Part shown: positions 25,451-37,694 of the stretch, one piece after another | Layout: the number at the start of each line of letters is the position of its first letter | How positions within the stretch are numbered: position 1 is the first letter of the stretch | Assembly (NCBI GenBank): GCA_026874595.1 | Contig: CM049306.1 | Coordinates: forward strand, 19,585,019 to 19,649,018 | Source: Sipunculus nudus | Taxonomy: Eukaryota; Annelida; Sipuncula; Golfingiida; Sipunculidae | Reading direction: 5' to 3' | DNA length: 64,000 bases | Program-made: the position numbers and the translations under genes | The notes under the pieces: generated by a model | Database searches by the model: none | What the model was told of the DNA's origin: nothing | Seen by the model: only the letters and a program-made list of their open reading frames with translations

Positions 25451-28400
25451 CAATAAATGATCTCTAAAAAAAACCAGAATATTTCATTAAAGATAAAGGT
25501 TCAATGTATGTCACTGTAAAAGACTTTTTTTATTATTGTTGTGCTAGTCTTTTGTTTGGGGTAATCTTTTTTTATTAACGTTCCAAATACCATGGCAACC
25601 ATGAAACTCAAAACCATTTTCTTGACATATGGTATAATATTTATCTAGCAACACAGGACATTCATGACACAAAAAAAACCTACCTCTTTAGACAATCTAT
25701 AAACAAGCTACATATCCATAAATGGGAAGGCACAGAAGTGATCTAATTGGGTATCAAATTGAGAGTGCCCTCTTAAAACTAGGGTCAACTGAATGCTTTT
25801 CATGTTGCCTAAGATCCAAAATATTACATGGTCATGCAGTCAAGAATGATGAATCAAAACTAATTATCTGGTCTATACACTTTTCACAGCCCATATCTAC
25901 TTGAGCAGTGATATTTCTAACTTCATGAAACTGGTGCTTGTCAAATTTGTCCAAATAATTGTTATGTAAATAACAATAAAATAAAATTTCATTGCTGTTT
26001 AGTTAATACTGTATAGTCATATCACTATCAATTTGAAATTATAAAAAGATTAATGATGGATTTGACTGCCTTTCAAACTACATATGTCTCTTATAGCAGG
26101 TAATCTAAACTGCTATAGTCTGACTGCTTACAGCCAGTATGTATGGCCGTTTTATTTTCAGGATACATGTGCTGCACTAAAGCCACACTTACTGTGAAAA
26201 ACTTAAAGTAATTATCAATTAAAATTATTACTTAATATAGTAGTACTCATATATTAAACCTGAGAGCTTGAATAAGCTTTAGTAGTACATTAAATAATCC
26301 AAATGTGTTATAAAACTGTTTGAGAGATGCCTTTTGCAACAATTTAAACCTAAAACTTTAGCCATGTAAACTCAGATTTAAGTATTTCAGGGGGCAAGAG
26401 GGTTTCACTGGCCAGGAAGGATTCATTCTATTACTGCAGCAACACACTGATACACTACAGAAAAGAGTCTGTACTGTTATGTTAAAAAAATTTGATCATC
26501 CAATGACAAGGAATATTCAAAATTTAATAATTACAGTAAACAGACTCTAGGTGCCAGAGGCAGATTAAAGGTCAAATATGTGACTGGCAAAAAACAAGTA
26601 GAACAGCAACTGACTGGCTGTAATGACTGTACAGCCATTAAACTAATACGATAGGCTGTGTAAGATGCATCTTTTTTTTTAATTTTTATCCCTGAAGTGT
26701 TAACACTCAAGTAAAATTATGGTTTTGAAACGTATTTCAATTATTAGGGGAAAAATTTGGTTATATTTCTTGAAAGAACATTACCTTGGATTATATAATA
26801 CACCCTACATATATACCATATCATGAGCAAGCAAATCATACCTTATGTTTTGGAAGATTATATATATCCTTGCAGCAAAAATAAGTGAGCTGGTTTATCT
26901 GCTTTCATCTTACTTCAAAGAAAACACAAAATCACACCGAATCCCTCCTAACAAATACTCAGTCATTGAAACTAGAGAAGCCTAACACAGAAAATCATAT
27001 TAAAATCTTTAGTGATTTAAATTTCAATCAGAAGTTTGCTGTTCATATTTACAAAAGGGAAGGAAAGAAGTGATGTCTTTGGTCTACTGTTTACTTAAGG
27101 TTTTTCAGCTGAAACTGCATGGAAAGCTGTGGATGCAAAGTAATTGAAACACATGCTACCATACAAAGCCATTGTTAATGTTACACATGGCCAGCACTGA
27201 ACAAAGCGTTTCACTGATAAATTTTGGACATAAGACCATTCACTTAACAAAGTTATCCTTTTTACTCTGGCTGCAAAATATCAAATAATCAGTCTTCATT
27301 ATTTGCCAGCTTTGTGAAAGGCAGTTCTTGTTATTAGCACTGAGTGGATTATAACTGAAGCTACCTTAAAAAAGTGAACATCATTTATCAAATTTTACAT
27401 TCGCTATGTGAAAACCTGTAGTCCTCTGATTGATAAAGCCCCTGAGGGTTTATAGACTCCCTAGAAAACCTTGCACTTCACAAATGCTAATTTAGAGAAC
27501 AGGGTTTTTCTTGACAGGTGTCAGCATCATTGCCCATTCAATCTCTTCATAACTGATGAGATAATTTTTGCACCCAAGATGCCTGGTGATTTGAACAATA
27601 AGTATTTGTCCCATAGTACTGCTGTTACCAATCACAAAGAGAAGATGCTGGCTGCTCTCACATGATGACCTCACTCTGAGCTACCTTCAATGTTCTATGT
27701 AGAAACGTTTTATTAGATTTATGTGTGATATATGAACTATACTACAATACAAGATCTCTGAAAGTGCAGGAATAATAGATTAAATCTATACCATATAACT
27801 GAAGAAAATCTAGACAAAACTAACTAAAAGTAATACTATATATGCACGTCTTATTCTACAGAATCAGAAAAATGCATGATTACAACTTAACAAACCAATA
27901 TTTTTCATTGTATGCTTGGTCAATGCTGACCTTTATATTTTCAAACAGAAGGTCTCACTTTCAATTACTTCCTGTTTTTTTTAATTCATATTTGTTTAAA
28001 ATGTATATAAAACCCATTGTTTAATTTCCCAACAAGTAAAACCATTTTCTGTTTCTGAATAATGAAAATTTCACAGGTAATTGCAATGCTGCCACAAGTC
28101 ATTCCTGTTGTGGAGTACATACCCTTAATAAACTTTTAACAATCCATAATATACTCAAATTAAAACCAATATTCTGGGAGTGGAACATTTGAACTGGCAC
28201 ACAAATGGACATGATTCTGATGTTTCTAAACAGATTATGACAGATGCATCTGGTTATGTGACCAAAGAAGAATTAATACACCATCCAGGAATGGTGATGA
28301 CTTGTAAATGAGAAATCATTATTCCTTATTGACCTAAGCTGTCCAGACTTGTGCATCAGACTACCCATCCAGCACAGAAGAGAATACTTTTTAGATGATA

Positions 28401-31400
28401 AAACCATGACTGTCAAACTGGTTCGAGACGCCATCATCATAAGATGCTTATTGCATGGTGTGAATTCTGTCCATATCCTGTATAAATGATGAATAACGAA
28501 AAGACAACCGTTTATTCAGGTCTGACAGCCTCCAAGGCACAACGATGGATGCCTGCATGTATCTACCACTGCCAGATGCAATTATATCCATATTCGTATA
28601 TAAACACATAAGCAATCTTTCTCGTCAGATTTTCTACGGATTTCATGCTCTAAAATCCACTATGCAATTATTCCATTATAAACCTAGATAGTTAAGACAG
28701 TCCCTCTTACTTCCATATTCAGTTGCAACTAACATTAATTTCTACAAGACTTAAGATTGCTCTGCTGTGTCACATGATTATTTCCACAGGAACCTACCAG
28801 GAAAACAGAAGTTGCACTTTATCTCTAAAACTGATAGTGATAAAATTACCTGAGTTTAATGTATAAAGTCCATGAAATACACTTCATGCTCGAGGGGTAA
28901 ACTATGAAACTCCAGTTTCAAAGTGCCAAATCTCACAATTAGGAACCACATCACTGTTAAGTCATTACTTTCCTTTCATGTATGACAATCAAAATACAGT
29001 TCTTGTAGCTTACAGTTTTGAAGTCCTCATTGTCATCACCAGGTAACTGTTTTCTCTGTACATGTACTTTCCTTTACTGTATTACAAGATGCATGTCTTG
29101 TCTGAACCTTTTTGAATGTTTGATCCTATTGCTATGAACTTCATATCAATAACTTCTGGTGGGCAGTTATAGGATGTATTAAGTCAGATACCATACTTCA
29201 GGTCACTCCTTTTCACCTCTGTTCAAGAAGAAACTATTTTCTTATCTAAGATACACTCTGTATGTTTCACCATGGTGACTAAGTGAGTGAGTTTCTGATC
29301 AATAACCCAGTTGCTTCTACTATATTATGTATGATGTTATAAAGATTGGTACAAACCTTCAACAAACCAAATTTTGAGGACATTTCCCGGTTCATTGTGC
29401 TCTTCCATGAATTTTCCAAACATTTTCTGATGGATTAAATAGAAAATGTTTGTTCTTTGGATGTGATGGGAAACTTTGTAAAATAAAACCAAGAGATCAA
29501 GACAATGCATATATAATGATGGAGGATAGACGCAGGAGTCACACATATATTCCTCTTTCAGGATTCAAATCTCTGACAAACTAAGCCTGAGGACTCATGG
29601 ACCTCCCTAGTTTTCCTGGGTTGTAACCTTCATTTTCCAATATATTAGACCTGCCCCTGAACCTGGCATCTCTAAAACTGTGATTTTGACACATCTTCCC
29701 TGGCCCTGCTCTATTAAAACTTGTTCTGAGCAGTTTGTCCAATTAGTGTTAATTAATGTCCAAAGAGGAAACACGAAGTTTGTCATCCTGGTTATAAAGC
29801 ATGTCTCAAGTCACCAAATTAGTTTAATGAGATGTCTCTCAAATAAATACATTCTTAATCTGAGTTAAATCCTCAGAGATCTGGCTTTATAATCAAGGAC
29901 GTGACTATTCAAACCTGCAAATGTCCAATTAGTTCTATCTACAATTAAGAAAATTATATAAATATATGCACATTTTACAGTGACATCATCATACCTTTCT
30001 GTCAGCTAATTAGTATTAAAACCTCTAATAATGTATATACTTTTCATGCTTTTGAATGCTATAAATCATATGATGCTTAGGTCATGTACAATTATCAAAT
30101 ACAACATCAACCTTAGGCAACATACCTATAAAAGAAGGAAGACTTTGCCTAGCTCTTTGAAGACTGCATGGTGCCAGCCAACAGGAAATCATGCATTACT
30201 TATACCTGAAACCTTCCAGAAACCCAGCAAAGCCTTGTGACATTTTAAGTAAAAAATTTAAACAAATATAGGTTTTGGGCACTTTTGGTGCCTAAAACCT
30301 GTTTTAGACGGGGCAGTTTTAACCAGGTTATAACCTATGGTTAAAACCTTCATGCCTAAAACTTGCCAACCCTGCCTTTAGTTGATCCCATGCAGTGCTG
30401 TCCTGGTAACATAATTGTGACTGCACGACTTATTAGACAAAACTTGACTTTCTCAATTGGTCAGTCCACTTTCATGGCTGAAATTGGCAAGAGCTCAGCT
30501 GACTTCAAATGGGTTTGAAAGAAATGGCATTTATTTGGTAATGTGTCATATTTTATTCTTACTTTTTACATGTTTTGTCTTTGATTTTTAAAAAGTTGGT
30601 TGTCTATTTTCAGTCAAAATAAATTTTACTGTCAATGAATAGTCCTTATTTATATATTAGTAGAGCTGTTATCTTGGTGGTTTCATACCATCAGCCAAAA
30701 AATTTGCATGATGTACATGGCCCTATTTGTGGATTTTAACAATTGTTCATAAGTTTGACTATGGTAGGTTGTGAAAAGTTAGTCACTTTAGCTCCATGAC
30801 AGTACCACAATAACCAATAAGAAACCAGGCTCAGATTGAACTGAACCGTACTCAGATGGTGATGTGATATGGAGGCAGCATCAGGCTTTATAAACTTAAA
30901 AGCAGACAGTTCCTATAACCCTGTACATTAATTAATCTTGATATGCAGAAAAACCAATGATTATAAATCTTTCCTATCATATGATTCTCTTCATACTAAC
31001 CCGATAAGCAGTGACACCTACTTTGAGCATGGACCTGTATCAATCAACCTCTGCTTTTAAACAAACCCTCCCAAAATTATTATTTATTAATGATGGACAT
31101 ATGAGGATCTGATCTTCATTATATATTGTTAGACTTAAACTATCATACCAATATCATAGGGATATATCATACACATTATATCTTCTGATTTAAAGTAAAT
31201 TATACGGATGTCTATATTCTTGTAATATATCTCTAGCTCTATCTCTTCATAAAACTACTCAAAATGTGAATACATACCCCTGAATTTATTACTGGCTACA
31301 ACAAAGCTAGTATAACTCCTAACAATTGCTTGGTATGAGTGAGTTAGACTGCCTTACATAAGCCTTGTTACTCTGCTTCCTGAGAAGTAGATTCCTTATC

Positions 31401-32160
31401 TTGAGATTCCAATGATTCAACAATCTCTCGGGTGTCTGGGAAGGTCTTTGGAGACAGATCAGTTAAGCTCCTTCCAGCAAGTTCTTATCTTTATTTCTCC
31501 AACTTTTATAAACTCTATCCTGCCTTTCCAGTATTTCATGCTCCAAACATATGTGAAGACAGAACAGACTTGTTTGATAACTTATTCAGGTTATCATCAC
31601 TGATGTAGAATTCCTTTTAAATTCCTCAGTTCCTCATTCCATTCTCCTTATTTTCTCAGTTGTATGCTCTAAAATAAATCTATATTGAGAAAAGAACATA
31701 CTCCTCAGTATGGCTCAATGTTCATTTTAAATGATTTTTTATTCCCTTGTACACAGATTCATCATAAACTTTCCTCCTTTTTGGGTTTATCCACCAAAAA
31801 ATGTATGGTCAGTAGATTCCTTGACTATGATTACATAATCATGTTAGCTTTTGTATCTACAAGTATTTTATCAAAAGTATAATCTTTGCTCAAAGATATC
31901 CGAGACACTGATCTTATTTTTTATTTTGTAGTAAAACTTTTTCCCTCCATATTCTATATACTGCACCAATATACTCTATGGTTGGTAATGATTTTCCAGG
32001 TCATATTACAAAATTCATAATATCACCTTATGATCTACTGTTTAGTAATGAGCACAAAACATGTCGATTCACTCTCCATAATTACACATTCATCTTATCC
32101 CGAAATAATTCAAAGACATTGATTTTCCTTATAATGCAATAAAACATCTATTCTTTTGGA
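25451..32160. other. Repeat-poor AT-rich DNA without a recognised gene
   Basis: The longest part of the window free of the families described here. Short frames (for example 26885-27073, 27471-27665, 28-29 kb, 31412-31882) have no motifs and no convincing splice-site pairs. It could be a large intron or intergenic DNA. A palindrome pair lies at 30270-30347. Confidence 0.45.
30270..30347. repeat. Two adjacent palindromes
   Basis: AGGTTTTGGGCAC (30270-30282) pairs with GTGCCTAAAACCT (30288-30300) across a five-base loop, with one mismatch that is a G/T pair. Then GTTTTAACCAGGTTATAACC (30316-30335) pairs with itself and with TGGTTAAAAC up to 30347, apart from a two-base bulge. Confidence 0.7.
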
Positions 32161-32960
32161 CATTTAATGCCAACAGGATGTGACCTTGATATCCATCGTG
32201 CTAGGGCTTTAATTTTCTGCTCACAATGGGTGAGATATTGCTCGAGTGCACTGCAGCTTCCAAACTGCAAAATTCCTAAGCACTACCAATCAGGACTCGA
32301 TGTAATTTCGATGCCACTTGGGTACACTCTCTGGCTGTGCTTTTACCTAACCTGGTGCAGCCAAAGCTCGCAACTGTCAATACAGCTTGTAGAATACATC
32401 AATCATCGCAGAACATGCCCAGGCTTGAACTTACACCTGTGTTTAATCTGACATACTCTACAGCATCTTGAAGTGCTGAGAGTTTGCTGGTACAGCGCTG
32501 TCCAGAGCTGGTCCCTAAACCTTTAGAAGTAATCTGCTAGCTGTACCCTGCTGATGGAGACACATGCAGCCTCCCAGTTCTCCTTGTTCCTCTCCCATGG
32601 GAGCCACAAGATGCTGTTTTGAGTTCTTTGAGCCCCTACCAAGTTGGCGTGTTGCTGGGCTCCATACCGTTGCAGAATCTATTGCTGAAGTTGGCATGTA
32701 TGCACCGGTCCCTTGCTGGTGGGTGATTGAAGATTAAATCAGTCATGCAAAAATACCCTCCGTCCTCATTCTATCTGACTGCTGACCTACAGCCAGTATG
32801 GATGTGAATTTGCCACAAGTGATTTTATCAGTTTGATACATTTGGCATGTCTTTCTTTCAGCCTAATGAACAAACCTGGCACTCCAGCCTAAATCAATGT
32901 CACGACAGAGGGTTACCATGCATATCAGCCAGTTCCTGGGTCCTTTCCTCAAACTGGCCA
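32161..32960. other. Moderately GC-richer segment, function unknown
   Basis: Less AT-rich than its surroundings, with a 94-codon plus frame (32167-32451) and a 60-codon minus frame (32515-32697). The plus peptide is Cys/Leu/Ser-rich with no motif. No strong acceptor/donor pair frames it. It may be a decayed repeat or an untranslated region. Confidence 0.3.
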
Positions 32961-32964
32961 TGCA

Positions 32965-33720
32965 TCGCTGAGATCACCAGCCAGCCTTCCAAGCTGAGAA
33001 GTACGGGCCATGCTAGCCAACCAACCAAAAACCACAAATATCTCAGGCATTATATCACTGGTATAGCCTGCTCCAAAGTAATTTCTACAATACCGCTTGG
33101 TAATATTTGGCTTAAGAACGGATGATAAATGGTAAATCAATAACAATTGACCTCGCAGTTTCCTCCTTCATGATAACAACAGGGTGCAGGCACCAAGAGA
33201 AGTTAATTATACAGAAAAGTTTATTTATGGCAGGTTCTTTCTATTAGCTCTGTCATGTCATATATACATCCAAGAATCATATACACAAGGTCTATAGCAT
33301 GACTTACAAACATCTATTGAAATTAGCTCTTCTATTATTGAACTCTATTTTTTTTGCTTTGTGTCCACTATAAAGCAGTCCTGGAAATAAAATGACTTTT
33401 TTTCTGGGAAAAGCTGGGTTTCTGGCCATAAAGCACTGATTAATGTATGATTAACAATGGTTAATGTATACATTTTGCCAGTACCTCAGAAAAATTATAG
33501 ACCAAGAAAATGAGCACCCTAAATGGGTTGTTTGTGGCAACAGAATAATGCAGACTTATTAACATTTTAAAACTTTTCATTATCTGATGAAAGCTAACAA
33601 ACACTCAAACAGATAACATGCGTATGTTGGGCAAACATGGTAATAAAAGTCCCAGTGAAGGCTGGGATATGTATATGTCCCCATCCTGAGTTACAGTGAA
33701 TCCTTAAGTCTGGAAATATG
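32965..33720. repeat. Diverged tandem duplication of about 1.16 kb spacing, copy 1
   Basis: Matches 34126-34935 in the same orientation. Shared stretches include 'ccaaccaaccaa', tttctacaataccgcttggt, tcatatatacatcc, 'gcatgacttacaaaca', 'gaaaatgagcac.ctaaat', 'ggttgtttgtgg' and 'tgttgggc'. Divergence is visible throughout, so the event is old. Non-coding. Confidence 0.8.
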
Positions 33721-34125
33721 GGTTAAAGTTTACTTATATTTCCTAAAGTTTTCTTTTTTAGAGTATGTGTAATTCATATTCATTATTCCATTCATGTTGA
33801 AATTATTGCATATTTCATACTTTCATTATTTAAACTTGCAAAAAAAGTATAGTATTACTTTAGTTCATCTTTTTGGGTAATTTACATTTATCAACTTGTG
33901 CCATTTCTGCTTGTAAGAGTCTGTTCCAGGTGTAAATATTGTTATATATGTATCACACTGCAAATTATTGGACCAGCGTAAAGGTCTGCTCAGATTTGTC
34001 CAAGGACCTACGTTCATTATCCCACAGACAAAACCCTCACATCATTTGGTACAGTTTAAAAAAGTCCCTCACAAGAATTTTTACTTGAACAAGAATTTTA
34101 ACAAGTTCTCTCCGTAAATTGGCAT

Positions 34126-34935
34126 TGCTGAGATCATTACAATAGCCAACCTTCCGAGCTGAGAAGTATGGGCCATGTAGCCAACCAACCAAGAACCACA
34201 CACATCCCAGGCATAGTTATATCACTGGTATAGCCTGCTCTAAAGTAATTTCTACAATACCGCTTGGTAATGTTTGGCTTAAGAATGGCTGATAAATGAT
34301 TAATGAATACCAATTGACCTTATAGTGTTCTCCTTAATGGTAACCACAGAGTGTGGGCTCTAAAAGAAGTTAATTACACACAGATAAGTTAATTTATAGT
34401 ATGTTCTTTCTATTACCTCTGTAATGTCATATATACATCCCAGAATCTAATACACAAGGTCCATAAAGCATGACTTACAAACACCTATTGAAACTAGCTT
34501 TTTTATTTTTGAAGTCTACCCCTGTTTCCATACTTTGAGTTCATATAGAAGCAGTCCTGGGATTTTTTAATGGAAAAAAACTAGATTTCTGACCATTAAG
34601 GCATCGATTAATGTAGGCATCAATGAACTACTGGTTACTTAATGTTCCTTGGTCATGCCTGAGAAGTACATAAAATGAATAAACAACCATTAACTCATAC
34701 AATTTACCAGTTCATCAGACAAAGTATGGATTGAGAAAATGAGCACTCTAAATGGTTGTTTGTGGGGACTGATATAGATATATGGACATTTTCCAGATTT
34801 TTTAAATGTTCATTCCCTGATGAAAGCTCAAGAATGAAACGCATATGTTGGGCCAACATGGGACACCAGGTCCCATGGAAAGCTGGGATATCAATGTCCC
34901 CTAGCTTCCTCATTAGTGAACTGGATGCATCCAAC
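34126..34935. repeat. Diverged tandem duplication, copy 2
   Basis: Second copy of the 32965-33720 segment, with extra bases around 34520-34545 and 34620-34680. The 76-codon minus and 86-codon plus frames overlapping here are not preserved in copy 1, which argues against coding. Confidence 0.8.
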
Positions 34936-35050
34936 AGTTGGCAAGTGTTGGTTTACTTTTTTTTCAATCTAATAGGTTCTCTTTATTTGTGTATAAAATT
35001 TATATCCTCCTGGTGATATTACTGTATATACATGTATTTTTTTATCATGA

Positions 35051-36430
35051 AACAAGACCTACAGGCCTAATGCAAACCTGTGCAAAGTTTAGGAGTATGG
35101 ATGTTCATTTATTAAAATTTAATATTGATCCTCTCATGTCCTGCATATCTACCTTACTCATTATGGTTTCAGCCAAATGGACATTTTGGACCTGCACTTT
35201 CGGACTAGGACATTATAAAACTAGGATGTATCAGTCAGGATATTTTGGATATGTTCTTTTTTCCCTATAAAATCTAAGAACAAGTCCCTATTTTAGCCTT
35301 GGTATTGAGTCACACCTATTAATGCATCCTGGCAATGGAGGCTCAGCTTTCCCCTGGTCAAGGGTAACTAATGTGCCACATGTAACCCCACCACTGGCTC
35401 TTACAGATTGAAACTTACAACTGGCTCTTACAGATTGAAACTTACGACTGGCTCTTACAGACTGAAACTTGACATGACCTGTTGGCAAATCTGAAATGGT
35501 TGGCAGTCTGCCAAAGTTATTTATAGATACAGAGCATAACTTGACCTATTGTAAAATCTGACACAGTTGGCAGGTTATAGACGTCTAGGCGATGTGTCTA
35601 GATACATCGTCTAGATGTCTAGACTGTATCTGGACACCAGGCAGAGCCAAGTCAAGTGCCATGGTGATGTCTGGACTGCACCTGGGTGCACTGATTGACC
35701 TCTTTACTTAATTGACAAGTTGAAACTTGCCATGCTGTCAAATCTGTTTTCAAACACTGAAAGCCTTTTTCAATTGGCCACACTGCTTTTTTAAAACTGC
35801 ATTTACCCAATCTATTCTTATAAAACTGACAGAACAATACCATAGAACAATTCTTGTAATGTTTAAACCAATCAGCTTAACAGTTTCTTAAAAAAACAGT
35901 GTATAAGCTAGAAGAGTCTAAACTTACATTTTTGCTTGTAAAAAACAGATCAATGTAGGTAGCACCACTAACAACTCAATTTCAGATATGACTCATGTGA
36001 CAAACATTGGCATAAAATTTGGTGATGACAGCTCCAGCTGTTTCTGAGATTTTAAGTTTAGTATGCTTATTTGCACAGATGACTAAGTTAAACCTCCTCT
36101 AACTCAGCCAAAAATCACCAAACTGGAGCTATGTAAACAAATTTGCAAGAGATTGTTCTAGGGATCATGTACGGTGAAATATTGGACAATTTGGCTTGAC
36201 AGTTCAGATAAGATCTTTAAAGGTTTTTAAGCTTTTTCTCTATAAAATCTAAATTAATGCAGATACCCAATAATAAGCTCTAGGGCCCCAAGTTTCAAAT
36301 GTGACTAATTCTTACATGTAATTTAGAGCTGCTAGCTCCGACGGTTTCTGACTTTCAGCCATGCATGGCGGATGGCCAGCCATGGACAGCGGACGACAGA
36401 AGGACAATGCCAAGCAATCGCATAAGGGAC
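35051..36430 (+). mobile_element. Family-4/5 composite element, long copy
   Basis: Head AACAAGACCTACAGGCCTAA, then cctgtgcaaagtttaggag. Modules follow in the same order as at 47497: a 27-bp minisatellite (35393-35473), 'ggcagtctgccaaagttat', a palindrome (35579-35620), a GTAGGTAGCACCACT unit (35953) and the AGCCAAAAATCACC unit (36112). The closing module ttaaaggtttttaagctttt (36213 on) runs through ctgctagctccgacggtttc and a CGGA-rich stretch to 'caatcgcataag'. Non-coding. Confidence 0.65.
35393..35473. repeat. 27-bp minisatellite, three units
   Basis: ACTGGCTCTTACAGATTGAA starts at 35393, 35420 and 35447, exactly 27 bases apart. The minus frame gives a nine-residue periodic peptide (KFQSVRASx), a by-product of the period. 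Confidence 0.9.
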
Positions 36431-36684
36431 CTAAAATTTTACACCAAACTGTGAATAACTTTTTTGACCTTTGACCTCCGGACCCCAAAATCGATAGGGA
36501 TCTTCCATAATTGATGGTTAATACATATTTCAGGTTTGAACTCAATCCTTCAAATCTAACTGGAGTTATCATCCGGAAAAGAATTTGTGGACGGACGGAT
36601 GGACAGACAGACAGACGGCAGGACAGCTAGACAGACGGACAGGTCTATTACTATAGGGCACCCGCTTTTTAAGTGGGGCCCTAA
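36431..36684 (+). mobile_element. Family-3 element, 5'-truncated copy
   Basis: Contains ttgacctttgacctccgg at 36468 and the 'actggagttatcatccggaaa' phrase of family-3 type-A monomers. A GGAC/ACAG-rich microsatellite (36590-36645) and the terminal hairpin GGGCACCCGCTTTTTAAGTG / GGGCCCTAA (36656-36684) follow. The same tail closes 47410. It directly follows a family-4 tail. Confidence 0.65.
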
Positions 36685-36754
36685 TTAGTTGAACGGAAAC
36701 AAGGTGCAGTGCATGTTTCATTTGGAGAGACCATAAACAGAAGGTGACAATCAG

Positions 36755-37694
36755 AACAAGTGACCCATGGGTCATGATGCTCAGCCGACTGACATGTCGA
36801 TAATATGTCCTTGCACAGGCATCTAATTAAGATAGGTGGCAAAATTGTTCATGTATATTAGCTTAAGTTCATCAAGACCCATAAGCACAACAAGTTTGAT
36901 GAAAATCCAACCAGCCTTTCATGAGGATTCTGGCAGTTTGTATTTTGCATTATTTCTGGGGTGCTCAAACATACCCCAAAACTCTGAGAATATAGGTCAA
37001 TGTGACCCAATTTCAGGTTTCTGGGGAGAACTTTTGAGGAACTCTCAGGATGTCAAGGTAGAAGATTCTGGGCCCCATGGTTATGATTTGTGCCCTACTT
37101 TGGTATCAAATTTTCAATTAAACTGGGGAGTACTTCTGAGCCCCATATAGCTCAAACAATATGGGTAACAGAGACCTAATTTCAGGTTTCCAAGGAGACT
37201 TTTCATAGGCCTCCCAGCATGTTAAGAAAAAAGATTCTATGTCTAGTTGTTACAATTTTGTTCCCTGTTAAAAGATGACCGCATCTTTAAATCTCAAAAA
37301 TAGATTAAAAAAAGGAAAAAATCGAAAAAATACAGGTGGCACCACCAGTCTGCAGAAACTGATGAAACACTCCATGAAAAATATCCATGCAAAGAATAAT
37401 GGTGACCAATGCAGTAGTTGTTCAGATACTTTCTGGGGGGAGGTGGGGGGGGGGGGGGTACTTGGAAGCCCCATAGCTCACAGGTTTTGGTTAACAGAGA
37501 TGTAATTCAAAGTTTCCAAAGAGACTTTTCATGGACCTCTCTGGATGTACAGTGAGAAGATTCCAGGTCCAGCAGTTACCATTTGTTCCTTGTTAACAGA
37601 CAGCAGCCAGATGGCTGGATGGCAGGACGGCTGGACGGACAATGGAAAAAGAGTGATCGCTATAGCTCAGATGACTAACAGTCAGCTGAGCTAA
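36755..37694 (+). mobile_element. Family-2 element, complete copy with about 2.5 monomers
   Basis: Head AACAAGTGACCCATGGGTCA (14-bp palindrome TGACCCATGGGTCA) followed by 'gctcagccgactgac'. Monomers of about 335 bp contain 'gggtaacagagacctaatttcagg' near 37160, GGTGGCACCACCAG at 37336 and a G14 run at 37445-37458. The tail has the ggacggctggacggacaatg microsatellite and the stem GCTCAGATGACTAACAGTCAGCTGAGC, ending CTAA at 37694. Non-coding. Confidence 0.75.

Noticed and set aside
32167-32451. 94-codon plus frame in a GC-richer segment.
   Set aside because: Peptide lacks motifs, no usable splice sites; kept only as an unassigned segment.
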